Shown here one piece after another: positions 1 through 11,673 of a DNA stretch of 64,000 nt. A program made the translations under genes and the position numbers. Numbering within the stretch: position 1 is the stretch's first letter; each line of letters opens with the position of its first letter. Where the stretch lies: NCBI GenBank assembly GCA_030528285.1, contig JAUMZE010000004.1, positions 62,001 through 126,000 on the forward strand, in the 5' to 3' direction. The DNA comes from Aerococcus sp. (GTDB lineage Bacteria; Bacillota; Bacilli; Lactobacillales; Aerococcaceae). Below the pieces are notes generated by a model. That model was not told the DNA's origin, searched no databases, and saw nothing but the letters and a program-made list of their open reading frames with translations.

Positions 1-3000
1 TCATTATTAATGGATCCGAACGTGTCATTGTTTCTCAGTTAGTGCGTTCGCCTGGGGTTTACTTCCACGACAAACTCGACAAGAACGGGAAACAATCATT
101 TGGTTCAACCGTGATTCCTAACCGCGGGGCATGGCTCGAAATGGAAACCGACGCCAAAGATGTATCCTACGTTCGGATTGACCGCACACGTAAAATTGCG
201 ATGACCGTTTTAATGCGGGCATTAGGGTTCGGGTTTGACGATCAGATTCGCGAACTGTTCGGAGACTCTGAGACTTTGGAACTCACCTTAGAGAAGGATG
301 TTCACAAGAATCCTTCTGACTCACGGACCGAAGAAGCGTTGAAAGATATCTATGAACGCCTTCGCCCAGGTGAACCAAAGACCGCTGAATCCTCCCGTAA
401 CCTGTTGATTACTCGTTTCTTTGACCCACGCCGTTATGATTTAGCACCTGTGGGACGTTACAAGATCAACAAGAAACTTGATTTGAAGATTCGTCTCCGC
501 AACTTGAAATTAGCGGAGAATATCATTGATGGTGAAACCGGTGAAATCTTGATTCCTGCGGGGACTGTCTTTGACCGCGAAGGCTTGGAACAATACGGCA
601 AAGTACTCGATGACGGTGCCGGGATGATCACCGTCTATCCGAATGAAGATGGGGTGCTCACCGATCCTGTTGATATTCAATTAATCAAAGTCTGCGCACC
701 AAAAGATCCTGATCGCGTGATTAATGTGATTGGGAACGGAAACCCTAGTGAAGAAGTGAAGGCATTGACGGTGGCCGATATATTGGCGTCCTTCAGCTAC
801 TTCTTGAACCTGTACGAAGGTTTAGGTACGACCGACGACATCGACCACTTGGGGAACCGTCGTATTCGTTCTGTTGGAGAATTGCTCCAGAATCAGTTAC
901 GGATCGGTCTTAGCCGGATGGAACGGGTGGTGCGCGAACGGATGTCCATTCAAGATATGGAAACCGTTACGCCACAACAATTGATCAATATCCGTCCAGT
1001 GGTAGCAGCCATTCGCGAATTCTTCGGTAGTTCGCAGCTCTCCCAATTCATGGACCAAAATAACCCATTGTCTGAGTTGACCCATAAACGACGCTTGTCT
1101 GCGTTGGGGCCAGGCGGATTGACGCGTGACCGTGCCGGATATGAAGTCCGTGACGTTCACTACACGCATTACGGCCGTATGTGTCCGATCGAAACACCTG
1201 AAGGACCAAACATCGGGTTGATCAACTCACTCGCAACCTATGCGAAGATTAATCCATTTGGCTTTGTAGAAACACCATATCGTCGTGTGGATTGGAAGAC
1301 CCACAAGGTAACCGACCGTATCGATTACCTCACCGCTGACGAAGAAGATCGCTTCGTCATCGCTCAAGGGAACACACCTTTGAATGAAGATGGATCCTTT
1401 GCAGAAGACAAGATCATGGCTCGTTACGTCGAAGAAAATATCGAAGTCGCACCAGAACGTGTCGACTACATGGACGTTTCGCCAAAACAGGTGGTTTCCG
1501 TCGCAACCGCATGTATTCCATTCTTGGAAAACGACGACTCTAACCGGGCGTTGATGGGTGCGAACATGCAACGTCAGGCCGTACCATTGTTACATCCACA
1601 TGCCCCACTTGTTGGGACCGGGATGGAATATGTGTCCGCTCACGACTCCGGGGCAGCAGTGGTGGCTGAACATGCTGGGACCGTTGAATTCTCCGATGCA
1701 CGTGAAGTCCGCGTGCGCCGTGAAGATGGAGCATTAGACAAATATCAATTAGTCAAATATCATCGTTCCAATGCATCGACCTGCTACAACCAAACCCCAC
1801 TCGTACGTAAAGGGGACGTGGTTGATAAAGGCGAAATCCTCGCCAATGGTCCATCCATGGAAGACGGGGAATTGGCACTTGGTCAAAACCCAATTGTTGC
1901 CTTCATGACGTGGGATGGTTACAACTACGAAGACGCGGTTGTTATCTCTGAACGTTTAGTGAAAGACGATGTATATACCTCAATCCATATTGACGAATTA
2001 GAATCCGAAGCACGTGACACCAAATTAGGACCGGAAGAAATCACCCGTGAAATTCCGAATGTCGGGGAAGATGCACTGAAGAACTTAGATGAACGCGGGA
2101 TTATCCGTATCGGTGCGGAAGTTCAAGACGGCGATATTCTCGTTGGTAAAGTCACACCTAAGGGAGTGACCGAACTCAGCCCGGAAGAACATCTCTTACA
2201 TGCGATCTTCGGTGAAAAAGCGCGTGAAGTCCGTGACACCTCCCTACGTGTACCGCATGGTGGTGGCGGGATCGTCAATGACGTGAAAGTCTTCTACCGC
2301 GAAAACGGCGACGAATTAAAACCAGGTGTCTCCATGATGGTTCGCGTCTACATCATCCAAAAACGTAAGATCCAAGTAGGGGACAAGATGGCTGGTCGTC
2401 ACGGTAACAAAGGGGTTGTCTCCATTGTGTTACCTGAAGAAGATATGCCATTCCTCCCTGATGGAACGCCAGTGGATATCTGCTTGAATCCATTAGGGGT
2501 GCCTTCCCGTATGAACATCGGGCAGGTGTTGGAACTCCACTTAGGGATGGCGGCACGGAATCTCGGTATCCACGTTGCAACGCCAGTATTTGATGGCGCG
2601 ATCGACTCCGACATCTGGGAAACTGTTGAAGAGGCAGGAATGGCCTCTGATGCGAAAACTATTCTCTATGATGGTCGGACTGGTGAACCATTCGATAACC
2701 GTGTATCAGTCGGTGTCATGTACTACCTCAAACTCTCCCACATGGTTGACGACAAGTTGCATGCACGTTCGATTGGACCTTACTCCTTGGTTACTCAACA
2801 ACCACTCGGAGGGAAAGCTCAGTTCGGTGGTCAGCGCTTCGGGGAAATGGAAGTATGGGCTTTGGAAGCTTACGGGGCTGCTTATACCCTGCAAGAAATC
2901 TTGACGTACAAATCCGATGACGTTCAAGGGCGTGTTCAAACCTATGAATCCATCGTGAAGGGCGATCCAATCACCAAACCAGGGGTACCAGAATCCTTCC

Positions 3001-3203
3001 GCGTATTAGTGAAAGAATTACAGTCCCTCGGTTTAGACATTCAAGTGCTGGACGCAGACGATCAAGAAATTGACCTGCGCGATGATGATGAAATCATGAG
3101 TAACTACCAAAATGTGGCTCAATCAGTGACTAACCAGCAAGCAAACACAGACGAAGTCCACAGTACTGAAGCTTTGAGTGAAACTGAGAAAGCTAATCAA
3201 TAA
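1..3203 (+). CDS. rpoB: RNA polymerase beta subunit, 5'-truncated by window edge
   Basis: Beta subunit of DNA-dependent RNA polymerase, the core transcription enzyme. The reading frame is already open at base 3 and runs into the conserved N-terminal segment ending VRSPGVYF, so the GTG at 42 is an internal valine and the true start lies upstream of the window. About 1066 codons are present. The rifampicin pocket is visible near 1030-1130 ([19 protein letters not shown], then SALGPGG), with Asp, His and Ser at the positions usually mutated in resistance, so it looks wild type. The active-site and C-terminal regions ([31 protein letters not shown]) are intact. rpoC follows after 115 bp on the same strand, the standard bacterial rpoBC order. 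Identity is certain. Confidence 0.98.
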   Translation, partial: IINGSERVIVSQLVRSPGVYFHDKLDKNGKQSFGSTVIPNRGAWLEMETDAKDVSYVRIDRTRKIAMTVLMRALGFGFDDQIRELFGDSETLELTLEKDVHKNPSDSRTEEALKDIYERLRPGEPKTAESSRNLLITRFFDPRRYDLAPVGRYKINKKLDLKIRLRNLKLAENIIDGETGEILIPAGTVFDREGLEQYGKVLDDGAGMITVYPNEDGVLTDPVDIQLIKVCAPKDPDRVINVIGNGNPSEEVKALTVADILASFSYFLNLYEGLGTTDDIDHLGNRRIRSVGELLQNQLRIGLSRMERVVRERMSIQDMETVTPQQLINIRPVVAAIREFFGSSQLSQFMDQNNPLSELTHKRRLSALGPGGLTRDRAGYEVRDVHYTHYGRMCPIETPEGPNIGLINSLATYAKINPFGFVETPYRRVDWKTHKVTDRIDYLTADEEDRFVIAQGNTPLNEDGSFAEDKIMARYVEENIEVAPERVDYMDVSPKQVVSVATACIPFLENDDSNRALMGANMQRQAVPLLHPHAPLVGTGMEYVSAHDSGAAVVAEHAGTVEFSDAREVRVRREDGALDKYQLVKYHRSNASTCYNQTPLVRKGDVVDKGEILANGPSMEDGELALGQNPIVAFMTWDGYNYEDAVVISERLVKDDVYTSIHIDELESEARDTKLGPEEITREIPNVGEDALKNLDERGIIRIGAEVQDGDILVGKVTPKGVTELSPEEHLLHAIFGEKAREVRDTSLRVPHGGGGIVNDVKVFYRENGDELKPGVSMMVRVYIIQKRKIQVGDKMAGRHGNKGVVSIVLPEEDMPFLPDGTPVDICLNPLGVPSRMNIGQVLELHLGMAARNLGIHVATPVFDGAIDSDIWETVEEAGMASDAKTILYDGRTGEPFDNRVSVGVMYYLKLSHMVDDKLHARSIGPYSLVTQQPLGGKAQFGGQRFGEMEVWALEAYGAAYTLQEILTYKSDDVQGRVQTYESIVKGDPITKPGVPESFRVLVKELQSLGLDIQVLDADDQEIDLRDDDEIMSNYQNVAQSVTNQQANTDEVHSTEALSETEKANQ

Positions 3204-3318
3204 TAAAGTCGGTCGATCACGCTTCTTTCTAGCCACGTCCTTAGTGATGTGGCGGTGGAAGCTAACTATTGTATTGAATCGCTCTGATCATGTTTTATAG
3301 AAAAGGGAGGTTGACCCC

Positions 3319-6300
3319 TTGGTCGACGTAAATAAATTTGAAAGTATAAAAATTGGGATTGCTTCACCTGATAAAATTCGTTCTTGGTCCTATGGTGAAG
3401 TCAAAAAACCTGAAACGATTAATTATCGTACTCTGAAACCAGAAAAAGATGGATTATTCGACGAACGGATCTTTGGACCTACGAAGGATTGGGAATGTGC
3501 CTGCGGTAAGTACAAACGGATTCGTTATGCCGGTGTCATTTGTGACCGCTGCGGGGTAGAAGTAACGAAAGCAAAAGTGCGCCGTGAACGGATGGGCCAC
3601 ATCGAATTAGCGAGCCCAGTGACCCATATTTGGTACTTCAAAGGCATTCCAAGTCGAATGGGCTTGATTTTGGACATGAGCCCACGAGCCTTAGAAGAAG
3701 TTATCTACTTTGCTTCTTATGTGGTAACGAATGCTGGGGACACGGAATTAGAATACAAACAATTGCTGTCTGAACGTGAATACCGCGAATACAAGGCAGA
3801 GTTAGGGAACCGCTTTGAAGCAGGAATCGGTGCTGAAGCCATTAAAACGCTCCTCAGCCAAGTGGATTTGGAGAGCGAAGTGGTTGAACTCAAGGAAGAA
3901 TTGAAGACGGCAAAAGGTCAAAAACGGACGCGTGCGATTCGTCGCTTGGACATTTTGGATGCTTTCCGTAAATCCGGAAACCAACCAGAATGGCTCGTGA
4001 TGGACGTGATTCCTGTCATCCCACCAGAGTTGCGCCCAATGGTACAGCTCGATGGGGGTCGGTTTGCGACGAGTGACTTGAACGACCTCTACCGTCGTGT
4101 CATTAACCGTAACAACCGCTTGAAACGTTTGCTCGATTTGAATGCACCAAATATCATCGTTCAAAATGAAAAACGCATGCTCCAAGAAGCCGTTGACGCC
4201 TTGATCGATAATGGTCGTCGTGGTCGTCCGGTAGCAGGCTCTGGGAACCGCCCATTGAAATCTCTCTCTCTCATGTTGAAAGGGAAACAAGGGCGCTTCC
4301 GTCAGAACTTGCTCGGAAAACGTGTCGACTACTCAGGACGTTCGGTTATTGCCATTGGACCATACTTGAAGTTCTATCAATGTGGGTTACCAAAAGGCAT
4401 GGCGCTCGAACTCTTCAAACCGTTCCTCATTCGTGAATTGGTGGACCGTGAAATTGCGACGAACGCCAAACACGCTAAACGGATGATTGAACGCGCCGAT
4501 GATGAAGTTTGGGAACCACTCGGAGACATCATGCGTGAACATCCTGTCCTGTTGAACCGAGCACCAACTTTGCACCGGTTAGGGATTCAGGCGTTCGAAC
4601 CAATCCTCGTTGAAGGTAAAGCGATCCGTCTCCACCCACTCGCCTGTGAAGCGTACAACGCCGACTTCGATGGGGACCAGATGGCGGTTCACTTGCCATT
4701 GAGTGAAGAAGCCCAAGCGGAAGCACGGATTTTGATGCTGGCAGCGAGCCACATCTTGAACCCTAAAGATGGGCAACCAGTTGTTACTCCATCCCAGGAC
4801 ATGGTACTCGGGAACTACTACCTCACCATGGAACAAGCGGGCATGAACGGCGAAGGCATGGCCATCAGCTCTGTGAATGAAGCGCACATTGCCTACGCAA
4901 ACCACGCTGTTCAACTGCATACGCGTGTCGTGATCAATACCGACGACATGCCACGTTACGCTTGGACCAAAGACCAACGCGGAAAATTGATGGTGACCTC
5001 GATTGGGAAACTTTTCTTCAACGAGATTATGCCGGATAATTTCCCATTCATTAATGAACCCACCGATTACAACTTGAATGAACAAACCCCTGATTGTTTC
5101 TTCATGGAACCAGGTGGCGACGTGAATGCATTCATCAGCCAGTTGGAAACCACCGCACCATTCAAGAAAGGTTACTTGGAAGATATCATTGCAGCGGTCT
5201 TCAAGAAATACCGCGTCACCGATACCTCCGTGTTCCTCGACCGCCTGAAAGCATTGGGGTACCAATATTCCACCAAGTCCGGGATCACAGTAGGTATTGC
5301 GGATATCACCGTTTTGGATGCGAAAGATGATTTCGTTGAACAAGGCCACAAACGCGTGGACAACATCACAAAGCAATACCGTCGCGGGTTAATTACCGAA
5401 GATGAACGTTATGAACAGGTGATTACTACCTGGAATGGTGTGAAGGACCAAATCGAGGACGCCTTGAAGACTTCCTTGGCATCGGATAACCCATTTTTCA
5501 TCATGATGAATTCTGGGGCTCGTGGTAACATCTCCAACTTTACCCAGTTAGCGGGGATGCGTGGATTGATGGCTGGTCCGAATGGTAAGATCATCGAATT
5601 GCCAGTTACCTCGAACTTCCGTGAAGGGCTCTCCGTTCAGGAAATGTTTATCTCAACGCACGGGGCACGTAAAGGAATGACTGATACGGCGCTGAAGACC
5701 GCTGACTCCGGTTACCTCACCCGTCGTCTGGTAGATGTGGCTCAGGACGTCATCATTCGTGAAACGGACTGTGGCACCGATCGTGGGTTGGAAATCTCTG
5801 CCATCAAGAACGGCAATGAAATGGTTGAAACCCTCTCGGAACGCTTGACCGGTCGCTATTGCATGAAGGAAGTTCGCGATCCAAATACCGGCGAAGTACT
5901 CGCTAAACATAATCAATTGATCAGTGCCGAAGTGGCTCATAAGATTGAAGACGCAGGCATTGAAACTGTAACGATTCGTTCTGCTTTCACCTGCAAGACG
6001 CGTCATGGTGTCTGCAAGTACTGCTACGGCTCCGACTTAGCAACGAACGGCGAAGTGGAAGTTGGCGAAGCAGTTGGGATCGTGGCCGCTCAATCAATCG
6101 GTGAACCTGGTACCCAGTTAACGATGCGTACCTTCCATACCGGTGGGGTTGCCGGGGACGACATTACTCAGGGGCTCCCACGTGTTCAAGAAATTGTGGA
6201 AGCACGTCATCCTAAAGGGCAAGCGGTCATTACCGAAGTGACCGGGGAAGTGGTCGACATTACGATTGAAGAAGATAACCGTAAGAAGACCGTTACCGTG

Positions 6301-7023
6301 AAAGGCCAAACCGACGAACGCGAATACAAAGTACCTTATACCTCCCGTATGAAGGTGGCAGAGGGCGATTTCGTGAAACGTGGGGATCAATTAACAGAAG
6401 GGTCCGTGGATCCAAAAGAATTACTGAGGATTACGGATGCTTTGACGGCTGAAACCTACATGCTCTCTGAAATCCAACGTGTTTACCGTTTGCAAGGGGT
6501 AGATATCAACGACAAGCACGTGGAAGTTATGCTGCGTCAGATGGTACGCAAAGTCCGTATCCTCGACCCAGGGGACTCCGGCTTGTTGCCAGGTAAATTG
6601 ATGGATATCGGCGACTTCACAGACGCTAACCGCGAAATGGTGAAGACTGGCCAAATTCCTGCAACCGCTCGTCCAGAACTCTTGGGAATCACCAAGGCCG
6701 CATTGGAAACCAACAGCTTCCTCTCTGCTGCCTCCTTCCAAGAAACGACGAAGGTATTGACCGATGCCTCTATTGAAGGTAAACGTGATGAATTGCTCGG
6801 TTTGAAAGAGAATGTCATCATCGGTAAGATCATCCCAGCCGGAACCGGGATGCGTCGTTACCGCAACATGGAACCGAAGAAATTAGGGATCATTCCTGAA
6901 GCAGAAGAACTAATGGAAGTCGATCCTGAAAATCCGGTGACCGTGGAAGAGGCGATTGAACAAGCCCAAGCAGAAAATGAAGCTAAACAAAAACCAATGC
7001 CTGAATACCACGGAATGCCTTAA
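3319..7023 (+). CDS. rpoC: RNA polymerase beta' subunit
   Basis: Beta' subunit of RNA polymerase, 1234 residues, usual for Firmicutes, which lack the large proteobacterial insertion. The start is a TTG at 3319 with GGGAGG eight bases upstream; the protein begins [17 protein letters not shown], typical of the family. The N-terminal zinc site ([20 protein letters not shown]) is near residues 60-80. The catalytic [12 protein letters not shown] motif with its three aspartates is near residue 450, and the second zinc site ([11 protein letters not shown]) lies around 890-900. It is followed by a clear terminator, which closes the rpoBC transcript. Nothing is unusual in the coding sequence. Confidence 0.98.
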   Translation: MVDVNKFESIKIGIASPDKIRSWSYGEVKKPETINYRTLKPEKDGLFDERIFGPTKDWECACGKYKRIRYAGVICDRCGVEVTKAKVRRERMGHIELASPVTHIWYFKGIPSRMGLILDMSPRALEEVIYFASYVVTNAGDTELEYKQLLSEREYREYKAELGNRFEAGIGAEAIKTLLSQVDLESEVVELKEELKTAKGQKRTRAIRRLDILDAFRKSGNQPEWLVMDVIPVIPPELRPMVQLDGGRFATSDLNDLYRRVINRNNRLKRLLDLNAPNIIVQNEKRMLQEAVDALIDNGRRGRPVAGSGNRPLKSLSLMLKGKQGRFRQNLLGKRVDYSGRSVIAIGPYLKFYQCGLPKGMALELFKPFLIRELVDREIATNAKHAKRMIERADDEVWEPLGDIMREHPVLLNRAPTLHRLGIQAFEPILVEGKAIRLHPLACEAYNADFDGDQMAVHLPLSEEAQAEARILMLAASHILNPKDGQPVVTPSQDMVLGNYYLTMEQAGMNGEGMAISSVNEAHIAYANHAVQLHTRVVINTDDMPRYAWTKDQRGKLMVTSIGKLFFNEIMPDNFPFINEPTDYNLNEQTPDCFFMEPGGDVNAFISQLETTAPFKKGYLEDIIAAVFKKYRVTDTSVFLDRLKALGYQYSTKSGITVGIADITVLDAKDDFVEQGHKRVDNITKQYRRGLITEDERYEQVITTWNGVKDQIEDALKTSLASDNPFFIMMNSGARGNISNFTQLAGMRGLMAGPNGKIIELPVTSNFREGLSVQEMFISTHGARKGMTDTALKTADSGYLTRRLVDVAQDVIIRETDCGTDRGLEISAIKNGNEMVETLSERLTGRYCMKEVRDPNTGEVLAKHNQLISAEVAHKIEDAGIETVTIRSAFTCKTRHGVCKYCYGSDLATNGEVEVGEAVGIVAAQSIGEPGTQLTMRTFHTGGVAGDDITQGLPRVQEIVEARHPKGQAVITEVTGEVVDITIEEDNRKKTVTVKGQTDEREYKVPYTSRMKVAEGDFVKRGDQLTEGSVDPKELLRITDALTAETYMLSEIQRVYRLQGVDINDKHVEVMLRQMVRKVRILDPGDSGLLPGKLMDIGDFTDANREMVKTGQIPATARPELLGITKAALETNSFLSAASFQETTKVLTDASIEGKRDELLGLKENVIIGKIIPAGTGMRRYRNMEPKKLGIIPEAEELMEVDPENPVTVEEAIEQAQAENEAKQKPMPEYHGMP

Positions 7024-7054
7024 TTCCTAGTAGATAACAGGTAGCATTATAAGT

Positions 7055-7097
7055 AAGGAAGTTCTTTTCTAAGGAAAGGGGGCTTCCTTTTTTGTTT
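7055..7097 (+). terminator. Rho-independent terminator of rpoBC
   Basis: Arms AAGGAAG (7055-7061) and CTTCCTT (7083-7089) flank a loop and run into a T-rich tract (7087-7100). It lies 32 bases after the rpoC stop. Confidence 0.8.
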
Positions 7098-7135
7098 TTT
7101 GGAAGCGGATATATCCACAAATCAGGGATCTGGGG

Positions 7136-7164
7136 TTGCAATTCGAGGCAAAAAAGACTAATAT
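7136..7164 (+). promoter_or_regulatory. Putative promoter of first trkAH unit
   Basis: TTGCAA (7136-7141), a 17-base spacer and TAATAT (7159-7164), about 105 bases before the trkA start. Both hexamers are imperfect. A weak stem (AGTGG/CCACT, about 7197-7225) lies between promoter and gene. No c-di-AMP riboswitch core was recognised. Confidence 0.4.
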
Positions 7165-7269
7165 CACCAGAGATTGACTAGGATCTATCATTGGGGTAGT
7201 GGCTCTATTTGATCCAGTCAACCACTAACTATGAAAAAATCAAGGCAAAAAACTGATGGGAGGATGACC

Positions 7270-8640
7270 ATGAATATCGTTATTGTCGGTGTTGGCAAGG
7301 TGGGACAATATCTGGCCAGCGAACTCAGTAATGAAGGACATAACATTCTAGTGATTGATTATAATGCGGAAATGCTCGATGAAGTGCTCTCTGCCAATGA
7401 CATTGCTGGGGTTGTAGGCGACGCGACCGACTACGCTACCTTGATAGAGGCGTCGGTGGGCGATTGTGATATGTTTATCGCCGTTACTTATGAGGATGAT
7501 GCCAATATCGTTGCATCCATCATGGCCAAGAAATTAGGCGCAAAATATACGATTGCGCGGGTACGTAAACCAACCTACATTCATCACCGTGAATTCATGC
7601 AGAAAACCATGGGGATCGATCTTCTGATTAACCCTGAGTTTGAAACCAGTCGTGAAATCATTCGTGCGCTCGATTATCCAGAAGCACTGAATGTGGAACT
7701 CTTCTTCAAGCGCAAGGTGAAGATGGTCCAAGTCAAGGTACCTAAGGATAGCCATTTAGGGGGGCACACCCTCCAGGAATTAGACCAGACCGGGGCTTTG
7801 GATGGGAACTTAATTACCATCGTATACCGCGATGGTCAAGCCCATATTCCTAATGGGGATTTCGTAATTGCAGAGGGCGACTATATTCACGTGGCTGGGT
7901 CCAAGGAGACGATTGCAACCTTCATGAGGCATCTGTTCGGACGGCTCCATGATATTGAGAGTGTGCTCATTGTCGGTGCGGACCGTATCAGTTTCTCGCT
8001 GGCGGGATTACTGCTCGATCGCGGCATGCGGGTGAAACTCATTGAGAAGAATTTTGAAAAAGCGCGTCAGTTCCTGATCATGCATCCTAAAGCAGAAGTT
8101 GTGAATGGCGATGGGACTGCTCCGAGCACGTTGACGGAGGAGCATGCGGAGGAATTTGATGCCTTCATCGGGCTGACAAATATCGATGAGGAAAATATTG
8201 TTCTTTCGCTCGTGGCAGCAGAATTCGGGATCGAGAAACGTATGGCTAAAGTGAACCGTATGGAACTCGTGCGGATGACGCGTGTGTTGGACCTAGATAC
8301 TACAGTGACACCGAAACGATCTGTTGCGAACGTGATTCTCCGCATTGTCCGGGTCAAGGCCAACATGCAGAAGAATACCTCTTCCTACATTAACCATATC
8401 TACCGTCTCGAAGACAACAAGGTAGAAGCGATTGATTTCACTGTGACGGAAACAAGCCAATTAGTAGGGACGCCGCTCCGTGATTTGGCGATTAAATCCG
8501 GAATGCTGGTGGCTTATATTCTCCGTGGCGATGACATTTATGTGCCACGTGGGGATGATGTGCTCGAGGCGGGCGACCGAATTATCGTGATTTCGGAACG
8601 TCCACATATCACAACGGCTGACGAGATTTTGGAGGGGTAG
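7270..8640 (+). CDS. trkA: Trk potassium uptake regulatory subunit TrkA (copy 1)
   Basis: Cytoplasmic NAD-binding gating subunit of a Trk/Ktr-type potassium transporter, 456 residues. I place the start at the ATG at 7270, six bases after GGGAGG; an ATG 39 bases upstream lacks a ribosome site and adds residues before the conserved MNIVIVGVGKVGQYL. The protein has two tandem RCK halves. The first Rossmann motif GVGKVG is at residues 7-12 with the acidic end of strand two in VIDYN near 33-37; the second half starts near LIVGADRIS (about residue 235). Each half ends with a TrkA_C-like segment. trkH starts one base after the stop, so the two are co-transcribed. A second trkA of exactly the same length lies at 10300. 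Confidence 0.93.
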   Translation: MNIVIVGVGKVGQYLASELSNEGHNILVIDYNAEMLDEVLSANDIAGVVGDATDYATLIEASVGDCDMFIAVTYEDDANIVASIMAKKLGAKYTIARVRKPTYIHHREFMQKTMGIDLLINPEFETSREIIRALDYPEALNVELFFKRKVKMVQVKVPKDSHLGGHTLQELDQTGALDGNLITIVYRDGQAHIPNGDFVIAEGDYIHVAGSKETIATFMRHLFGRLHDIESVLIVGADRISFSLAGLLLDRGMRVKLIEKNFEKARQFLIMHPKAEVVNGDGTAPSTLTEEHAEEFDAFIGLTNIDEENIVLSLVAAEFGIEKRMAKVNRMELVRMTRVLDLDTTVTPKRSVANVILRIVRVKANMQKNTSSYINHIYRLEDNKVEAIDFTVTETSQLVGTPLRDLAIKSGMLVAYILRGDDIYVPRGDDVLEAGDRIIVISERPHITTADEILEG

Positions 8641-8641
8641 A

Positions 8642-10129
8642 ATGAATGCAAAAATCATTCGTTTCATCCTCTCCAAAATTCTGCTCGTCGAATCGGCTTT
8701 ACTCGCCGTCCCACTTCTGATTGGGATTATTTACCGCGAATCTTTCAGTGATCTTTTTAATTTCATTCTGCCCTTAGTGGTATGTTTGATCATTGGGAAA
8801 GTTCTCGATATTAGTGATAAAAAACTGGGCTCCTTCTACTACAAGGAGGCGCTCTTAACGGTGGGGTTAGTCTGGGTCGTGATTTCAGCGATTGGGGCGA
8901 TCCCGCTCTATTTGACACCGACGAACTATCCTACCTATACGGATGCGTTCTTTGAGATGGTATCCGGCTTCACAACGACAGGGGCGAGTGTGGCCAATAA
9001 CGTCGAGGTATTACCGCATTCGATTCTCTTCTGGCGCTCGTTCTCGCACTTTATCGGGGGGATGGGGGTCTTGGTGTTTGCCTTGGCGCTCTTCCCGAAG
9101 AATAATCCGCGCTCATCCCTATTCATGAAGGCGGAGGTACCAGGACCGACATTTGGGAAACTCGTGCCTCGGATCAGTGAAACTGCGCGGATCCTATACA
9201 TTATCTATGTCGTGATGACGATTGTACTCGTCGGACTGTTGATGCTCGGTGGGTTGAATTGGTTTGACGCTTTGATTCATGCATTCGGAACGGCGGGGAC
9301 AGGGGGCTTCTCCAACTACAATGCATCAGTGGGGCAGTTCCATTCACGCTACGTCGAGATCGTTCTCAGTATTGGGATGTTTGCCTTTGGGGTGAACTTC
9401 AACCTCTACTACTACGCGTTGGTGCGCAGTATCAAAGACCTCTTCAGTTCTGAGGAGTTGAAAATTTACTTTGCGATTGTGGCTGCCACGACGATCCTGA
9501 TTGCAATTAATATCTGGCATATGTATCAATCGGGTGTTTATTCGGCGGTGAGTTCGCTCTTTACGGTGACCTCGATCATCAGTACGACGGGATTTGTGAC
9601 GTCAGACTTCGGGCAATGGCCGATGTTCTCACGAATGCTTCTGATTGTCCTCATGTTCACCGGAGCCTGTGCGGGTTCGACAGCCGGTGGGTTCAAGGTC
9701 TCTCGTGTCATTATTTCCTTCAAGAAGATCGTTAATGAAGTACGTCGCGCGATCGATCCCAAACATGTCTCTGTGGTGAATTTCGAGCACAAACCCGTCT
9801 CTCGTTCTGTGGAAGAGTCGATCGGGAATTACACCCTCATCTACGGGTTGATTGTGATCGTAAGCTGTATTTTGATCAGTTTGGATGCACCGGATCTGCT
9901 CTCAACGACTGGGACTGTCATGACAGCCTTCAACAACATTGGACCAGGGCTGGGGGCGTATGGACCGCTGGAGAACTTCAAGGACATCAGTATGCTTTCT
10001 AAATGGATCATTATTATTGACATGCTCCTCGGGCGGTTGGAGATTTACCCAATCCTGATCCTCTTTGCGCCGAGTGTGTGGTATAAGAAACGCCGCACGC
10101 ACAAGTTACTTAAGCCAGCTAAATATTAA
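8642..10129 (+). CDS. trkH: Trk potassium transporter membrane subunit TrkH (copy 1)
   Basis: Integral membrane, potassium-conducting subunit, 495 residues, of the TrkH/TrkG/KtrB superfamily, which folds as four M1-P-M2 repeats. Pore-loop glycines are visible in VSGFTTTGASV (first repeat), GTAGTGGFSNYNASVGQFHS (second), SIISTTGFVTSDFGQWP (third) and NNIGPGLGAYGP (fourth). The segment CAGSTAGGFKVSRVI before repeat four is typical of TrkH. The start ATG overlaps the end region of trkA with a one-base gap, so it is probably coupled to GGAGGGG in the trkA 3' end. It pairs with the upstream TrkA. Confidence 0.92.
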   Translation: MNAKIIRFILSKILLVESALLAVPLLIGIIYRESFSDLFNFILPLVVCLIIGKVLDISDKKLGSFYYKEALLTVGLVWVVISAIGAIPLYLTPTNYPTYTDAFFEMVSGFTTTGASVANNVEVLPHSILFWRSFSHFIGGMGVLVFALALFPKNNPRSSLFMKAEVPGPTFGKLVPRISETARILYIIYVVMTIVLVGLLMLGGLNWFDALIHAFGTAGTGGFSNYNASVGQFHSRYVEIVLSIGMFAFGVNFNLYYYALVRSIKDLFSSEELKIYFAIVAATTILIAINIWHMYQSGVYSAVSSLFTVTSIISTTGFVTSDFGQWPMFSRMLLIVLMFTGACAGSTAGGFKVSRVIISFKKIVNEVRRAIDPKHVSVVNFEHKPVSRSVEESIGNYTLIYGLIVIVSCILISLDAPDLLSTTGTVMTAFNNIGPGLGAYGPLENFKDISMLSKWIIIIDMLLGRLEIYPILILFAPSVWYKKRRTHKLLKPAKY

Positions 10130-10141
10130 TGTGAAATACTC

Positions 10142-10186
10142 CTTTGCCAATCGTTGGCAAGGGAGGGTTCCCTGTTGATGTATAAT
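10142..10186 (+). promoter_or_regulatory. Inter-unit hairpin and -10 element before second trkAH
   Basis: The 170-base gap between the two trkAH units holds a short stem (TTTGCCAA / TTGGCAAG, about 10144-10161) without a T tract, then TATAAT at 10181-10186. The best upstream hexamer, TTGGCA at 10154, is 21 bases away, too far for a standard -35. The second unit may therefore have its own weak or activated promoter or be reached by read-through. Confidence 0.35.
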
Positions 10187-10299
10187 GGCGTGGGAACTTT
10201 TTAAAATGAAAGAAATTATCTGTGATGATCGCGCTTCTAGTTACTGATAGAGCACGCTGCCATCACAAAAGATTATCAAAAAGTAAAGGGAGGAACGCC

Positions 10300-11670
10300 A
10301 TGAATATCGTCATTGTCGGTGTGGGAAAGGTGGGGCACTATCTAACCCAACAGTTGACGAAGGAAGGCCATCATGTCATCGCCATTGATTACAATGAGAA
10401 AGTATTAGAAGCTGTTATCACGAACGAGGCAGTGAACGGAATTGTGGGAGACGCTACCGATTACGACACACTGATGAACGCAAATGTGGGGCAGTGCGAC
10501 CTCTTCATTGCGGTGACTTATGAGGATGATGCCAATATTGTCGCCTCCATTATCGCGAAGAATCTCGGGGCGAAATATACGATTGCCCGGGTCAGAAAGC
10601 CCAATTATCTCGTACAGCGCGAATTTATGCAGTCTAATATGGGGATCGATCTCCTCATTAATCCGGAGTTTGAAACGAGTCGTGCAGTGATGCGGACCTT
10701 GGACTACCCAGATGCCCTCAGTGTCGAGATGTTCTTCCACGGGCGGGTGGCGATGGTGCAGGTACTCGTGCCCAAGCATAGCGTGTTAGATGGACAAAGC
10801 CTCCAAGCGCTCAATCAGAGTGGGATTCTACAGGGCGCATTGATTACGATTGTTGAACGCAATGGAGAATTGATGGTACCCCATGGCGGATTTGTGATCA
10901 AATCGGGCGATGCGATTCATGTCGTGGGAACGAAGGAAGATCTGCGCCAGTTCATGCATCAATTATTCGGCGTGAAACATGATATCCAGAGTACCCTCAT
11001 TGTGGGGGCGGACCGCATCAGCTATTCCCTCACGCGCATGATGTTGAAGCGGGGGATGCGGGTCAAATTGATTGAGAAGAATTATGATAAGGCGCGGCAA
11101 TTCCTCATGCTAAATCCAGGCACAGAGGTTGTGCACGGTGATGGGACTGCCCCAAGCATTCTCGAGGAGGAACATGCGGAGGAATTCGATGCCTTTATCG
11201 CGTTAACGAACATCGATGAGGAGAATATTGTCCTCTCCCTCGTGGCGGACAAATTTGGCATCAAGAAACGCCTCGCCAAAGTAAACCGTATGGAATTGGT
11301 GCGGATGACGAAAGTGTTGAATCTAGATATGACGATGACGCCAAAACGCTCTGTGGCCAATGTGATTCTTAGGATTGTCCGCAGTATGGCGAATCTCCGC
11401 GAAGCCCACGCCTCCTCGATCAATCATATTTATCGTTTGGCGGATAATCAGGTGGAAGCCATTGATTTCACCGTGGCAAAACACAGCCGACTCTTGGGCC
11501 AATCGCTCAGCCAGCTCGCATTGAAGAACGGGGTATTGATCGCCTACATTCTGCGCGATGATCAGGTTCGAGTGCCACATGGGGATGATCAGCTCCAGGA
11601 GGGCGACCGCTTGATCATCATTACCGCCCAGGAACGCATGATTACTGTCGACGATATTTTGGAGGGATAG
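10300..11670 (+). CDS. trkA: Trk potassium uptake regulatory subunit TrkA (copy 2)
   Basis: Second TrkA of 456 residues, collinear with copy 1 and clearly paralogous (MNIVIVGVGKVGHYL against MNIVIVGVGKVGQYL; long blocks such as YEDDANIVASI are identical). The ATG at 10300 follows AAGGGAGG by six bases; the longer open frame upstream lacks a ribosome site. The two RCK halves and the GVGKVG motif are intact. By eye the copies share roughly two-thirds of residues, so the duplication is not recent. Differences cluster in the first TrkA_C-like region and near the C terminus, where ligand response could differ. It is followed by trkH copy 2. Confidence 0.92.
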   Translation: MNIVIVGVGKVGHYLTQQLTKEGHHVIAIDYNEKVLEAVITNEAVNGIVGDATDYDTLMNANVGQCDLFIAVTYEDDANIVASIIAKNLGAKYTIARVRKPNYLVQREFMQSNMGIDLLINPEFETSRAVMRTLDYPDALSVEMFFHGRVAMVQVLVPKHSVLDGQSLQALNQSGILQGALITIVERNGELMVPHGGFVIKSGDAIHVVGTKEDLRQFMHQLFGVKHDIQSTLIVGADRISYSLTRMMLKRGMRVKLIEKNYDKARQFLMLNPGTEVVHGDGTAPSILEEEHAEEFDAFIALTNIDEENIVLSLVADKFGIKKRLAKVNRMELVRMTKVLNLDMTMTPKRSVANVILRIVRSMANLREAHASSINHIYRLADNQVEAIDFTVAKHSRLLGQSLSQLALKNGVLIAYILRDDQVRVPHGDDQLQEGDRLIIITAQERMITVDDILEG

Positions 11671-11673
11671 ACA

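Noticed and set aside
4579-5376. 265-codon open frame antisense to rpoC, the longest antisense frame in the window
   Set aside because: It lies wholly inside rpoC, has no ribosome site or domain, and its length follows from rpoC codon bias.
7024-7269. c-di-AMP (ydaO-type) riboswitch before trkA
   Set aside because: The gap is short and I could not find the conserved ydaO core motifs; only a weak stem is visible.
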